DNA from: Piliocolobus tephrosceles
Lineage: Eukaryota; Chordata; Mammalia; Primates; Cercopithecidae
Direction: 5' to 3'
Assembly (NCBI RefSeq): GCF_002776525.5
Contig: NC_045434.1
Span: forward strand, 115,674,150 to 115,738,149
Length of the DNA: 64,000 nt
The notes beneath the pieces are model-generated. The model made no database searches, had not been told where the DNA came from, and worked only from the letters and a program-made list of their open reading frames with translations. The first letter of the stretch is position 1. Each line of letters starts with the position of its first letter. Position numbers and translations under genes: made by a program. Positions 11,253-22,886 of the stretch are shown here, piece by piece.

Positions 11253-11645
11253 GCTGTGAATAATGAAAATTTGTTGTGTATACTTGAGGTCTGGTTTCCA
11301 GATAGCTTCCATCTAAAATGTATAGAAAGAGGTATTGCAAATAAAATCTGCAGTAGTTTTTCTTGAAGCCACACCAACACTACTGCTGTAGGAACTTATA
11401 TTTTTTTAAGAGACATTTAGTATTATGGAGAAAAATTGTTTCCATTCCAAAATGACCTTACCGCAAGGGTGGAGCAGGCAAGCTACAATTTTGATGGCAC
11501 ACTTATTGTGAAAATTAACATTTCTGAAGCAATATTGGTGAAGGAAGACTCTAAATCCCTAAAAGTGGATTCTTGGACAGAAGACATTAAAGACCAAGGT
11601 GTTAGAGTAGAAGAATATGAGAAGACAAAACTTGAGCATGAATAA
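11253..11645 (+). pseudogene. Tigger transposase, C-terminal remnant
   Basis: The reading after the Alu gives 'VVFLEATPTLLL' (about 11355-11390), resembling the conserved VFLPPNTTSLLQ block of DDE pogo transposases. It is followed by a 69-residue open frame at 11436-11645 whose end resembles the Trp-containing C-terminal region of Tigger proteins. The similarity is weak and the assignment rests mostly on position. Confidence 0.5.
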
Positions 11646-12765
11646 GATACTATCTGATTTTATTTCTTTTAAATATATATTCAGAAGTGGGACTGTGGAT
11701 CATATGGTTATTCTATTTACAATTTTTTGAGGAACTTCCATACTGTTTTCCATAATGACTGTGTCAATTTACTTTTACATGAACAATGTATATGGATTTT
11801 CTTTTCACGACATCCTCATCAATGCTTGTTATCTCTTGACTTTTTGACAATAGTCATGCTAACAAATATGGGGCGATATCTCGTTGTGGTTTTGATTTGC
11901 ATTTTTCTTATGATTAGAAATATTGAGCACCTTTTCATATATCTGTTGGCCATTTGTATGTCTTCTTTGAAAAAACTGTGCATTTAAGTGTCTACTCTTT
12001 TGCTATCATTAAATTACTTTTGTTGTTGTTGTTGTTTTGCTATTGAGTTGTATGAGTTCCTTATATATTGGATATTAATCCCTTATAAAATCACTATCTC
12101 AAAGAGATACCTCCATTGTATTGTTCAGTGCAGCATTATTTACAATAGTCAGGATGTGGAAACAAAGTTCATCAATGGATAAATGGATAAAAAAGTAGTG
12201 TGTGTGTGTGTGCCCCTGTGTGTATAACACACACACAATAGAATATTATTCAGTCTTAAAAACATGAAAATCCTGACATTTGCAACAACAGAGATTTATC
12301 TGGAGGACATTATGTTAAGTGAAATAAGTCAGACATAGAAATACAAATATTTCATGATCTCACTTATATGTGGAATCTAAAAAATTTAAACTCATAGAAA
12401 CAGAGTAGAAGGAAGGTTACCAGGGATCAGGGTGGGGAGAGAGGGTAGGGGAAATGTAGTGATGTTGATCAAAAGGTGTAAACTTATAATTGTAAAACAA
12501 ATAAGTGATGAAGACCTAATATACAGCATGGTAACTATAGTTAATTAAAATGTATATTTGACATCTGTTAAGAGAGTAGATCTTAAGTATTCCCACAATA
12601 CACATACATACAGTAACGATATGAGGTGGTGGATGTGGTAATTAGTTTGATATGTTAATTATTTCACAATGTATATGTGTGTCAGAACATTGTGTTATAT
12701 ACTCTGAATATATACAATTTTAATTTTTCAATTAAACCTCAATAAACCTGAACACTAAAAATATT
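11646..12765 (+). mobile_element. L1M LINE (L1MA-type), 5'-inverted (twin-primed)
   Basis: Positions 11646-12087 read on the minus strand as late L1 ORF2. Positions 12088-12765 read on the plus strand as the immediately following end of ORF2 and the 3' UTR. Both sides contain the same break motif (AAATCA-TATCT at about 11648-11657 and AAATCACTATCT at 12088-12100), so the two halves are neighbours in one element with the 5' half inverted. The 3' half has the L1MA hallmarks CTTATATGTGGAATCTAAAAAA (about 12362) and AGCATGGTAACTATAGTTAATTA (12525). A TG/CA microsatellite at 12197-12237 has grown inside it. Confidence 0.85.
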
Positions 12766-13499
12766 ACCTGAAAATCACTGGATGTATGAGGACTATTTAG
12801 AAGAAGCTAAGTTTATCCTTTATGTGAATATCCAGTAAAGATTAAGTAATTTTCATTCATATGATAAAATCAATCATTTTAGTGGGTACCTCAGATTAGC
12901 AAGCCTTGTAAAATCTAGGATTATAGCAACAGAAAACATATGAGATTTTGTGTGGTGGATAGGCTGTTATATATAATTTAGTTTGGAACATGGAAACGTT
13001 AAGAATGAACAGTTATTTGGAAAAGCAGATTTGTTCAAGAGAAAGGGGAATAAGTTTAGATACATATAACATTATAAAGAGAGCTGTAGAGAAGTATAGA
13101 TATTGATATATACACACATCATATGTATATTTATATATTGCCTGTCTACATATTTATCTATATAAATCACAATATATAGACTTGGTAGTTAACACATATG
13201 AATTGTTTAGCACAAAAGTCATGACTGATGATAATCTCTAAGGCAAAAATTCATAAGGAATCAGCATCAGAAACAGAACAGATGTACACACACATATGTC
13301 TTCACATGGTTACTTCTAGGACATTTGTAGAAGAAAATAAATTAAGAAAATACAAGATCTGGTTCAAGTTTCGATGACTGTAAGGTGGAATATAATAATA
13401 TGACCTTTGCAACTGGTGTCAAAACTATTAATGTAATTATCACATCGAGGGAAGGAACAAGGTGAAACAAGGTGTGTTATATTCAAGATCTACTCTCTG
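12766..13499. other. AT-rich intergenic DNA, no gene seen
   Basis: I see no recognised gene or repeat, only short TA-rich runs near 13100-13170. Confidence 0.5.
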
Positions 13500-13620
13500 T
13501 TTCAACGAATTTAAATTCTTTTAGATTCCACATACAAGTGAGATCATGCAATATTTATCTTTCTGTGTCCTACTTATTTTACTTAGCATAATGTTCTTTA
13601 GATACTTCTATTTTGCACAT
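13500..13620 (-). mobile_element. L1M LINE fragment
   Basis: The plus strand reads TTTTAGATTCCACATACAAGTGAGATCATGCAATATTTATCTTTCTGTGTC..., followed by TACTTAGCATAATGTTC. This is the complement of the L1MA segment around 'CTAAGTGAAATAAG...CATGATCTCACTTATATGTGG'. It is a short piece about 120 bp long. Confidence 0.75.
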
Positions 13621-13844
13621 CACAAAAATAAAATTGTAGGGACATCATGTAGAACTCATGTGACTCAGGGGAAGGGAGAGGGCTGACAGAAACACAATGA
13701 TTTAAGTCAAATTAACCTTCCCCATGGCTCCAGGGCTTAAAATCTTACACTTTTCAAAAGAGTTCCATGGTGCTTAGTGCTGAATAAGTACTCAACAGAT
13801 TGCATGCATATAAAATATTTTATTCAGTCTCTATTTAAAATTAA

Positions 13845-14015
13845 GCTCTGTGGGCTAAACAATATCATTGCCTCTATTAACAGATGAAAAACTGAGACTC
13901 AGTGACATTCAGTAAACTGTATCAGGATACACAGTGCAGAGTCAGGATGTGAATGTGCAGGGATGCTGGTTCAAATTCTTGACATGAGCTTCTACTCTGC
14001 TGTAATGCCTTCTCA
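13845..14015 (-). mobile_element. MIR SINE
   Basis: The plus strand shows ACAGATGAAAAACTGAGACTCAGTGACATTCAGTAAACTG, then CACAGTGCAGAGTCAGGATGTGAATG. This is the complement of the MIR core ('CAGTTTCCTCATCTGT' and the 'GACCTTGGGCAAGTTACT' box). Confidence 0.8.
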
Positions 14016-14639
14016 TCTAAGCCGGGGAGCTGGTGTTTCAACCTCCTTCTATCAAGAATCATTTATATTTTATTTATTATAACTAGCATAGATTGATTGT
14101 GAACATAAAATTTTCAGATTTGCCTATGTAAAAAGAACACATAAACACAAAACAGTGCTCTTTTATTACATTTTCATTATAAAAACTCATTTTGACATGG
14201 TTAGTGTTTTTTTTTATTAATGTGCCTTTAAATAGCTTATTTTCTATTGCATCAAAAATAGAGCATTCATTTTAATGGCATTCGTATTGCAATTCAAAAA
14301 TATTGAATGCACGTTATTATGTGTGTGACATCTTACCACCCTCATTTTAAGCTATGATAATTCATTCACCTATTTAAAATTTATGTTTAAAATCCTCATT
14401 TGATATTTAGAAAGTAAACATTACTAGCATAGGACACTTTGCAATAGTTCACATTTTAAAGCAATCATGAAGTATAAAGTAGAAGTGAAAATTGTTAGAA
14501 GTCAGAAAAATTGGGAGTATTTTGTATCTCTGTATGGGTAACTGACACATGTCTTTTATAATAACAAGCATTGTTGAAATATAATTGTATTCTTATCAAC
14601 TTGAGAATGTGTTATTCATTCAGATTACCCACCTCTTCT
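14016..14639. other. AT-rich intergenic DNA, no gene seen
   Basis: No coding or repeat signal is recognised. Confidence 0.5.
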
Positions 14640-15235
14640 ATCTAACCTCCCTTAACTATTCAGGCAGTGAGTTGGATTTGCATTGTCAGTTTAGCTAAGC
14701 CGGAACTACCTTTCCCGTAATTCCCTTCCTTTATATTTCCAGTTATAGTGAGCCACAAACACTTTTTCCTCCCCCCTAGGAGAAATAGATGGCAGAACAG
14801 GTGGGTATCCCTTTTCTACACAGAAGATCGTTGGTGCAGAGACCATAGACACATTGTGGTCACTTATTTGCAGGCTTATTGTGTTGGTGCAGGGCATCAG
14901 CCAGGACTGTAGTTCTTTCTTCTTTGGCTGGACTGCTGTCTTCCACCTCACTGACTTCATGACTAGGTTCATATTTAGCTCAGAATTTAAAGGCACTGAC
15001 CTTTAATACAGATCACCACCGTCATCAGTTTAAAGGTGGGGAGTTTATGGGTGAGGAGACACTGGTACTATTGTCCATCCTACTGGATTTTGGCTCACCC
15101 TTGCATGTTCTACTGTTTCCTCCTTTCCCACACTTTGTGTCCATCTTTCCTCCAGAACACCTTATCATGTGATTTTACCTTATCTTCTAGTGGTTATGCT
15201 TCTCGGTTCAAACCGGACTGAAACAGGCAGATTCA
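14640..15235. other. Unassigned block of higher GC, possibly an old repeat
   Basis: This roughly 600-bp block is distinctly less AT-rich than its surroundings. On the minus strand 14706-14996 is open for 96 residues. Neither the protein nor the DNA matches a family I can name. The wording (AACTACCTTTCCCGTAATTCCC and similar) is reminiscent of mammalian LTR/MER sequence, but no ends, duplications or motifs confirm that. Confidence 0.35.
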
Positions 15236-18200
15236 TATTTGAGCGATATTTTCTGCTTCAATGGTACCACGACCATACCCTATCTTAATATTTATCAAAT
15301 AGTCATAAATCCTTGTTTGTCTCTCCCATTGCATTGAGGGTAACGTGAGGGAAGGATTTCATTTATACAACTTTTTATTGCAATAACCCAGGGCTGTTCA
15401 TTATGCGTTAAAGACATTGAATATACACAGGCTGAACTGAATGAGTCCCATTACAAATTTATGTTTACTTAAACATTTCTGAGAAAATATTTTTTCACAG
15501 TAACATATTTCATGGAAGTCTAGAGATGTTACCACTTCTCTCCTCAAGGCTTCATGTACATAAAAGTAGTAGGTGAGCAGGTGTTTAATTATAAGAAAGC
15601 CCTTAGGTCAATTGCTGATGTATTTAATAAAGACTATTTTCACCCCAAACCATCTGTGAATCTTAGCTTTCATCATTCAAAGACTGTAGCTTTGTTCTTG
15701 ATTACATCTGGGGATTAATGGCATAATAGGCTATATCACTCTGTAAGCCTTAATCTATTATAATTCTTGCTTTTATGCTTACGACCGAAACCTCTGTTTT
15801 CAAAACATGTTCTGTCCTGCATTCACATACTGGGTCAGCCACTGACACTCTCCATTACTGTGGGCTAGACACAACATCTGCAAGTGTATCAGGGATAAAA
15901 TCTATGTTTCTATGTTAAAAACAGGGTTATTCTAAGGAATAAAAAGGGATAGATGCAAATATAGCCCATATAGAGTCTTTAGAACATAATATTTATAAAA
16001 TAAATATCAACTATTATTATCATCAGATATTATTTCAAGGAAATGGAGAGAAATAACAGCAAAGTGTGAGCGCTTAGTTTAATTCAAAGCTGATATACAG
16101 AACAAGGTATAATAAAAAAAGTTCATTGCTCATCTGAAATTATAAATTTTTCATAGCTGTTATCAGGTCCTTCTAAATTAAGAAATCATCTGTCACTACA
16201 TGGTAGGAATTTAAAAAATTGCTATTTTACCATTTCTTGCAGTATATCTGCAATATATTAAAATGATAAGAACACAACTTTCAACATTTGTAGTTATAAT
16301 TTACGAAATACTGTTTACAATGAGGACGTGACTCATTCTGTCTCAATCCACTGTTCCTTATAAAAACATTCTCAGCAAGGGAGATTGTAAAATCGTTTTT
16401 AATTTAATATTTCTTTTGTATATATGTTATTCCTAGTCAATTCTAGGTTAATGAGCAAAAATTTCCAAGGATTAAAAACAATCTGGTTTTGAAAGTTAGT
16501 CATGCATAGCGATATTGTATTTGTTAATGATTCATTGAAATACAAGATTGAATAAATATTAAAGATTATATTTTATTCTCTATAATATAAATTCACATAT
16601 GCTAAATTGCACAAAACTTGTAAAGAGTTCTGCAGCATTGTTAGGATATTGAAACCATGGATAAGACTACTAGCAAGTTGTTTTAGGGTCATTAGCCTTC
16701 CCAGTCTCAAAGGCCTGCCTTTCATCATTTCCATTTATGAACAATAAACTATCAAATATGTGCAGGCAATTATGGTGACAAAAATCATTATATGATTTTA
16801 AGAACAAATACAATCCTTCTTTTGTGTATTATCACATATATGTCTTGTGAATTCTTATATGTGTGTTCACTATTAATAAGAGTTAATGAAAATTTTGAAA
16901 TAATCTGTAGTCTGACACTATGGCACACTTAGGGCAATGTGATTAAAAGTGGCCAACTACTTAACATTATGTCACACCTTCTGCCAGAAGATTTCCTGGG
17001 AGGAAAGGATTTGAAAGAAACAACAAGAACAAAAGCCTTTACAAAGGAAATTGTGACGGTCAAAATGCTTGTGTAAAATACTGGTGATAATTTCTCTACA
17101 TGCTTAGCAGATGAGTTTTCTAAATTCAGTTCATCCCTATCACTGTTAAACATCACCCTGAGAATCCATAGTGTCAATTTCCTTTTATCTATAAGCTTAA
17201 CATTTATGTGCGTCGATATTATAATTCTAACTACTTAATTTTAATTTTAATCAATACCCTAAGGAGAAGTTTGAGACAGCTAATGTGATTTATTACTAAT
17301 TCTAAAAGCATTTGTCTGCATTTTGGCAGCTGTGCTATCTCTGGAATGCCCCTGTTTGCTTGGCAGCAACCTGTCATGGTTGTTAGGATTGCTGTATGCA
17401 GGAGCATTCATTGACAGTTCTTCTCCTAGTAAATGTATACCTGCAGTGTAATCACACATGTGGTCTTGTTCACCTATAGTTTCACCAGGTATGAGCATAT
17501 GTAGCATAAATATATTCATTCATATATATGAGCCAAGCATCACATCATATGTAGATGACAAGAAATCTATTTGATAGTCTCTCCTGAAACATCATGGTAC
17601 ATAAAGCTATGCAAGTCCCTCTGTAGGGAGGAAACACTTCTCTTATTTTGGCAAGAATACTAGAGTGGTTCTTAAAAAGTGATATACTTAAAAATGATTT
17701 TATAGTCATGAGAAGATTTTTCCCAAGAGCAACATTTAAAAATCAGTGATTCCGAAATCACAGGCTTTGTGGTGGGGTGGGAATTGCTTATATTAAGTTA
17801 TTAATAAAGACTGCAGTCGATGGAAGTTTAAATTGAACATTCAAATATATAACTCTCTTCTGTAGCCGCTCTAGCATATACTTATATTCTAAAGCTCCTC
17901 AATAGAACTTGACCCTGTTTTTTATTGATAAATCTTTTATTCTTCTCTCATGCATTATTCAAGTAACTTTGTCAGGCTAGCTTATTCCCAGTGAGAGAAA
18001 AGGAGATGCTCAAATCATGCTATCATTGCTTTTAAAAAAACTTTATTCTTACAATTGCATATTGATACAATTACATGTGTTTTGGTGATTTAACATTTTT
18101 TATTGTTGAAATAAACATCATAGTTTGAAAAGCATTTGATCTGTTGAATCAATCTTAAATGAATTAACTTTCTCATGCTATTGGTCAACACCATAGTCAC

Positions 18201-19030
18201 TATTGCACATTTCCGTTAGAAATGTGTAACCTTTCACACTGATATGGTAGGGTCATTACTACTCTGAGAAGAGAAAGAAACCACTAGCGACTGTATAATT
18301 GCATGATAAGGCATAGGCGGAAGGATATTCATAGGTGATAAGGCCAGGAAAATGGCCAGAAATAAGACACTGATGTCTAGCAAACTGACTGCATGTGCAT
18401 TAAAGTAAAAGATAAAAGTTGTCAGATAGAATACAATTTTTAAAAACCTAAATTAGCTTTAGAAAGATTAAAGGCAAGCTTATTAAGCAATTGACTTCAA
18501 CTACAGAAAAATATCTAGTACCAAGTTAAATAAATGTGAATATTTTGCCATAGAACATGAAGAAAACCAAAAAGATTTTGCTAAAGATGAAGTAGAATTT
18601 GTTAATAGAAAATATTTTGTATTATAATTTATTCATCTATCTTTCTTTCTATCTACACATATATATTTACTTCTATTGATTTTAATCTATGAGAAGTAGA
18701 TAGAAACTTAAAAAAACTCCCCTATTTATGGAAGAGGAAACAGGAGTCTAAGTTACAATCTGCAAGGCCGATCAGGAGTTGTAAGAAGTTCCTAGATTAA
18801 AAAGAACTTCTCTAGCTCAATTCATGCTGAACATTCTCTATCATTCTTTTCCTTTTAAATGTCAAATTTTTCTCAAATATTTGTTATCTACGAATTATTT
18901 TAATATTCAATACATGTACATTTGGGACTTCAATATGTCTACAATAAGTGCATTTCTTTACATTAAAGCAAATATACGCTTAATTTCTAAGAGTAGAACA
19001 TTTGGTATGTCTGAAAGCATTAGTAAGATG
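15236..19030. other. Long AT-rich intergenic stretch, no gene seen
   Basis: I recognise no gene, RNA or repeat family over about 3.8 kb. Frames at 16929-17177 and 17280-17519 on the minus strand and 18824-19135 on the plus strand lack known domains and look like chance frames. Confidence 0.5.
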
Positions 19031-19031
19031 G

Positions 19032-19195
19032 TTAATTTTCTGGTAAATTACAAGAATAATTTTCCTAGAAAATGTCTACAGTTCTATGTATTCACAATAC
19101 AAATAGCATGGGTAATACATTTAATTTTCTGGTAAAGTAAAATAATAGTTTTCCTAGAAAATATCTACACTTCTAGGTATTTATAGTACAAATAT
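19032..19195 (+). repeat. Imperfect tandem duplication, period about 89 bp
   Basis: The segment from 19032 (TTAATTTTCTGGTAAA...TTTTCCTAGAAAATGTCTAC...) recurs from 19121 with the same word order: TTAATTTTCTGGTAAA, then TTTTCCTAGAAAATATCTAC, TTCTAGGTAT, then TAGTACAAATA. About 15 percent difference between copies suggests an old local duplication. No known repeat family is involved. Confidence 0.8.
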
Positions 19196-19199
19196 GTCT

Positions 19200-19679
19200 T
19201 AATTTTAGGAATGTTTACATTTCAATCACTTAACTAAATAGAAAAATTTAATATATGGAAACCTTTTTATTAATGTTCTTTAAATAGACACATCTATTAT
19301 ATATGTAATATATGACATATTATAGAATAGATATGTTGTCACGCTTTATTTTCAGCCAATACAAAATGAGATTATGAAAAGGTACACAATCCCCTATAAA
19401 TCTACCACTCAGTAAAAATCTCCAACCAATATCGGTATAAGCAGCCTCCCAGAGAAGTCATTTTTGATATGTCTGTATTTATGTTTCCTATTACTCATTT
19501 TCACTTCTGTTTTTACTGTGTGGTTTGTACTTCTTTCCCTCTAATGACATAAAGGAGATATGTCTCTCATCATATTAAAGGTAATTTTATAACATTAAAT
19601 AGCTTTTCTATTACTTTTTAAATAATTTCTCTAGTTATTATTAAAGTCACTATGAAAGGAGATCATAATGCTTAGAACT
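19200..19679. other. AT-rich intergenic DNA, no gene seen
   Basis: Nothing is recognised here. A TA-rich patch lies at about 19295-19335. Confidence 0.5.
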
Positions 19680-19684
19680 TAGAA

Positions 19685-20340
19685 CTTAGCGGGAATGGCT
19701 TTGTCACTTATGTGAGCCCCTAGAAACTCATCTGACATTTTATGCTAACATGATGGCTCTATGAGCTGACCATACCCAGTAGTCAGAGTGGAACTGGCCA
19801 TGTAAAAATGACAAAGCATAGGATTCAGGGTAAGAGCTTGGGCCCCATGGTATCAGTTGACTTACAGACTGAGTTCAACCACATGGGCAACATATTAATC
19901 AATCATACCTATGCAATGAAGCCTTCATAAAAACTACGGACAACAAAGTTCTGGTGAGCATCATGGGTTGGCAACACTCCAGGTACATGGTTTTACATTA
20001 TTCTGAGAGGATAATGCATCAAGAGGAAAAGAAAGATTCACATTTGGTACCTTCTCTGGCTGCCCTATACTTGCCTTCCTTTGTTGATTTTCTGTATTCT
20101 TTCTCTGTAATACGCCTAACTGTGAGTATAATAGCTTGCAATGAGTTCTGTGAGTCTTTCTAGTGACTTATGGAACTTGAGGGTGGTTTTGGGAAACCTG
20201 AAAATTTGCAGTTGGTGTCAGAAGTGAGGGTGGCTTTTCAGGGGCTGTTGTCTCTAATAGTATTTGGGCCTTAACTCCTTGAATTTGGGGTCACGTATGA
20301 CTTTGATAGCTGAGACAGATGCTGAAAGGTAAGAAACCAT
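19685..20340 (+). mobile_element. Old solo LTR, family not decided
   Basis: The block follows the order of an endogenous-retrovirus LTR that is common in primates. It has 'CCTATGCAATGAAGCCTTCATAAAAACT' (19906-19935) as a TATA-like promoter box and 'GTAATACGCCTAACTGTGAGTATAATAGCTTG' (20107-20140), where a GTAATAAA polyadenylation box has decayed. These are followed by 'GAGTTCTGTGAGTCTTTCTAGTGA' and a 'GGTGTCAGAAGTGAGGG' end. No internal viral sequence follows. The ends are approximate and no target duplication was found. Confidence 0.6.
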
Positions 20341-21039
20341 GAGATGTAAATGATTTGGCATCTGAAGAGAATTTTAAACGTGTGAATTGGAGTTATACAT
20401 CCTGAACATTTAATAACCATTTCTCTACCATCTAGGATCATTTTTCTGATTGTTCTCTATAAGGAGCCTTGGAGGATTTTGTAGTCTGGGTTTTTGACAG
20501 TGTATGTAAAGTAAGAGTAAGCATTCTTTTTCTTCCCCCGTATTCTTTCCTTCCTTCCTGGTTTAATTAATTCCATGTTATTGAAATACATGATAATTAC
20601 ATGAGACTGTCCACCCTTAAAGGTTTATATCATCCTTTTAGTTCTTCTATGCTTATTGATCACTTCCACTGAATTCTACGCACCATTAGTCATGATAGCG
20701 TTTTAGTTATAATTGTTGCATCCTCATTTTCTAAAAATCTATGTCCTACAAATAGCTATTTTTAAAACATTTTTCGATATGGATGAGTAAATATGTAAAA
20801 GAAATACTTTGTAATGAGTGTGCTCTCATTTTTTCATGTCTTAAAATTGTTGTCATGCAATTATGTTACGTATTCTATTTGAGTGCTACTCTATCACCAA
20901 AATGTTATTCTTATGTTTCAAATAAAACTAGAGGATCCAGGATCCTTTTCCTAAGATATTTTTCCCCCAAAAATAGGTTGGCCTAATCTGCTTTTATAGA
21001 ACAGAAAGAGCTAGGGGGTTGTCAGTAAGAGACAGCTTA
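20341..21039. other. Intergenic DNA, no gene seen
   Basis: No gene or repeat is recognised. The plus frame 20783-20986 has no known domain. Confidence 0.5.
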
Positions 21040-21056
21040 GAAAATCTGGAGTGGGG

Positions 21057-21337
21057 TAGGCTGGGCGCCGTCGCTCACGCCTGTAATCCCAGCACTTTGG
21101 GAGGCCGAGGCGGGCGGATCACGAAGTCAGGAGATTGAGACCATCCTGGCTAATGCGGTGAAAATCCTTCCCTACAAAAAATGAAAAAATCAGTCAAGCG
21201 TGGTGTTGGGTGCCTGTAGTCCCACCTACTCAGGAGGCTGAGGCAAGAGAATGGCGTGAACCCGGGAGGTGGAACTTGCAGTGAGCTGAGATCCCACTAC
21301 TGCACTCCAGCCTGGGGGACTGGAGCGAGACTCCGTC

Positions 21338-21377
<40 letters not shown>

Positions 21378-21379
21378 AT
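21057..21379 (+). mobile_element. AluY with (CAA)n tail
   Basis: The Alu body runs GGCTGGGCGCCGTCGCTCACGCC... to GAGACTCCGTCA, then a (CAA)n tail at about 21337-21377. It is flanked by a 17-bp duplication with one mismatch: GAAAATCTGGAGTGGGG at 21040-21056 and GAAAATCTGGAGCGGGG at 21380-21396. The minus frame with 14 consecutive Cys is only the CAA tail read in reverse. Confidence 0.93.
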
Positions 21380-21396
21380 GAAAATCTGGAGCGGGG

Positions 21397-22443
21397 AGAT
21401 GGGGGAAACTAAATGTGTTGTCAATTTTAAAAATTGGTCTAGAAAAAAATGAATTTCAGTGCTGGTTGTCAGATAGGTGAGAAAGGGGAATGTTAATAGC
21501 AAGAGTACAACTCATTCTGTAGTTTGTATTCATTACAGACTTCTGGGAAGTCTGCTGAGAAATATATGATTAGAACAAAAAATCACTAAAGAGACTTTCA
21601 ATGACATTATCAGATTATCTTCGTAGATTTGTAATTGCTTATCCATAGATTCTGGGTACATTTTGGTAGGCATGGAAGATGGAGGTGCTATCAGGAGGTG
21701 ATCTGTTTCTTTGTAGGTCTTTATATGAATCAAGTGTATGTAACAATTTTCAATAAACCATTGTTGTGAGAAGACAACTTTTAAAACATTTTACTTTTAT
21801 TTAGGCATAGCCACATTCATGCCCTCAAGTTTTATTTTTATTATTACATATATTTACTACTTACATATATTGACTTTTAGTTTTTATTGTATTGATTTTT
21901 AAGAAAGAAAAAGGAAAGGAAAATAAGATCAAATCAGTAATATTTTAATAGCATCTCAAAATTTTGGGAAAAGGAATGTAGAATACACCAGTGGCCAAAA
22001 TGTTTCAAGGAAAATACTTTTTAAAATAACAACAAAAAATTTAATTCGCTCCAATGTTGTAAATACTGAGTTTGATTTCATGTTTTTTCTTTGTTTTTAT
22101 TAATTTGTAATATCTAAGGCCAAGAATAGAATAGCATTTATATTATGTCTATTTAAATTAGTAAAAAAGGTGATTTATGTGTTATTATGTACCATGTAAT
22201 CACTTTTATCTTTTATATTATTTCATATGGCAGGATATTGCTTTAGCATTTCCTTTCTTAAATAGTAATCAATGTCTCTCATAAAATTCTTCAGTGTCTG
22301 TCTTTCTTCTAAGTTTCTTTTCTTAGAGCAGTTGGTGTTTATGATAATAGTGGAAAGATAGGTACATTTTATTTTATAATACTTTAGTTTGAGTCTTGGC
22401 CATAGGTGATTAGCATAATCTCCCTAAAATATCTTTTTCACAT
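21397..22443. other. AT-rich intergenic DNA, no gene seen
   Basis: I see no known family or coding signal. Minus frame 21533-21733 has no recognisable domain. Confidence 0.5.
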
Positions 22444-22886
22444 CTGTGAAGTGTGCAGGTAGATGTTTGGGTGAGGGACAAAGGACAAGATGGAGGAAGG
22501 TGAACAAGAAGGCACAATCCATGTTGCTTCCGGGTTCTTCCTCACCAACTTTCCTGCGCCCAGGAAGATGCAGATCAACCCAACATGCGCCAGGTGACGT
22601 CAATCCGAAGAGATGGAAACTTACCCGGCCACGCCTATGGAGACGCCCCTATCAAGCCCTTATCCAGCCCACTGCCCTCCCCCTTCCAGTACCAATGCAT
22701 AAAAGTCTGCCACCGGCAGGAGCCGGCATGACTTCTTTGGATCCACATTAGTGGATGGGAGAACCTCACCTGAGAGCGCCGGCACGACTTCCCTGGCCCC
22801 ATACCTGAGGACCGGAGAACCTCGCTGGAGAGTGTGTGCATATTTGCAATAAAGGGCTGCTGCTTTCTTATGTACTTTGGACTCAT
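22444..22886 (+). mobile_element. Probable solo LTR, family not recognised
   Basis: This about 440-bp block is GC-richer and CpG-richer than all its surroundings. It has LTR layout: a TG start (TGTGAAGTGTGCAGG), a TATA-like box GCATAAAAG at 22697-22705, and a polyadenylation signal AATAAA at 22848-22853 about 150 bp later. It then ends in CTTATGTACTTTGGACTCA. Within the presumed R region a roughly 54-bp unit is repeated in tandem (22720-22773 and 22774-22827). No host target duplication or viral interior was found. Open frames (22446-22751 plus, 22635-22886 minus) are probably incidental. Confidence 0.6.
22720..22827 (+). repeat. Two tandem copies of a 54-bp unit in the LTR-like block
   Basis: GAGCCGGCATGACTTC...GGAGAACCTCACCTG is followed directly by GAGCGCCGGCACGACTTC...GGAGAACCTCGCTG. 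The shared words CCGGCAYGACTTC and GGAGAACCTC fix the register. Confidence 0.8.

Larger units (their letters stand above)
10200..11645 (+). mobile_element. Tigger DNA transposon (Tc1/mariner, pogo group), decayed and split by an Alu
   Basis: The left part (10216-10951) encodes a CENP-B-like helix-turn-helix N-terminus and the beginning of the DDE catalytic region. It also has a downstream stretch matching the recurrent Tigger 'TRGS..NP.FPLGA' segment near 10850-10890. An Alu at 10952-11252 interrupts it. The right part (11253-11645) carries weak matches to the post-catalytic 'VFLPPNTTSLLQ' region (about 11350-11385) and to the transposase C-terminus. Frameshifts and stops break the frame throughout. 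The terminal inverted repeats are not identified, so the ends are approximate. Confidence 0.75.

Noticed and set aside
14706..14996. 96-residue minus-strand frame as a possible exon
   Set aside because: No recognisable domain or paired splice signals I could defend. Kept only as part of an unassigned block.
22446..22751. 101-residue Arg/Pro-rich frame as a possible small gene
   Set aside because: It lies inside an LTR-like block. Composition follows GC content, and no start context or domain supports it.
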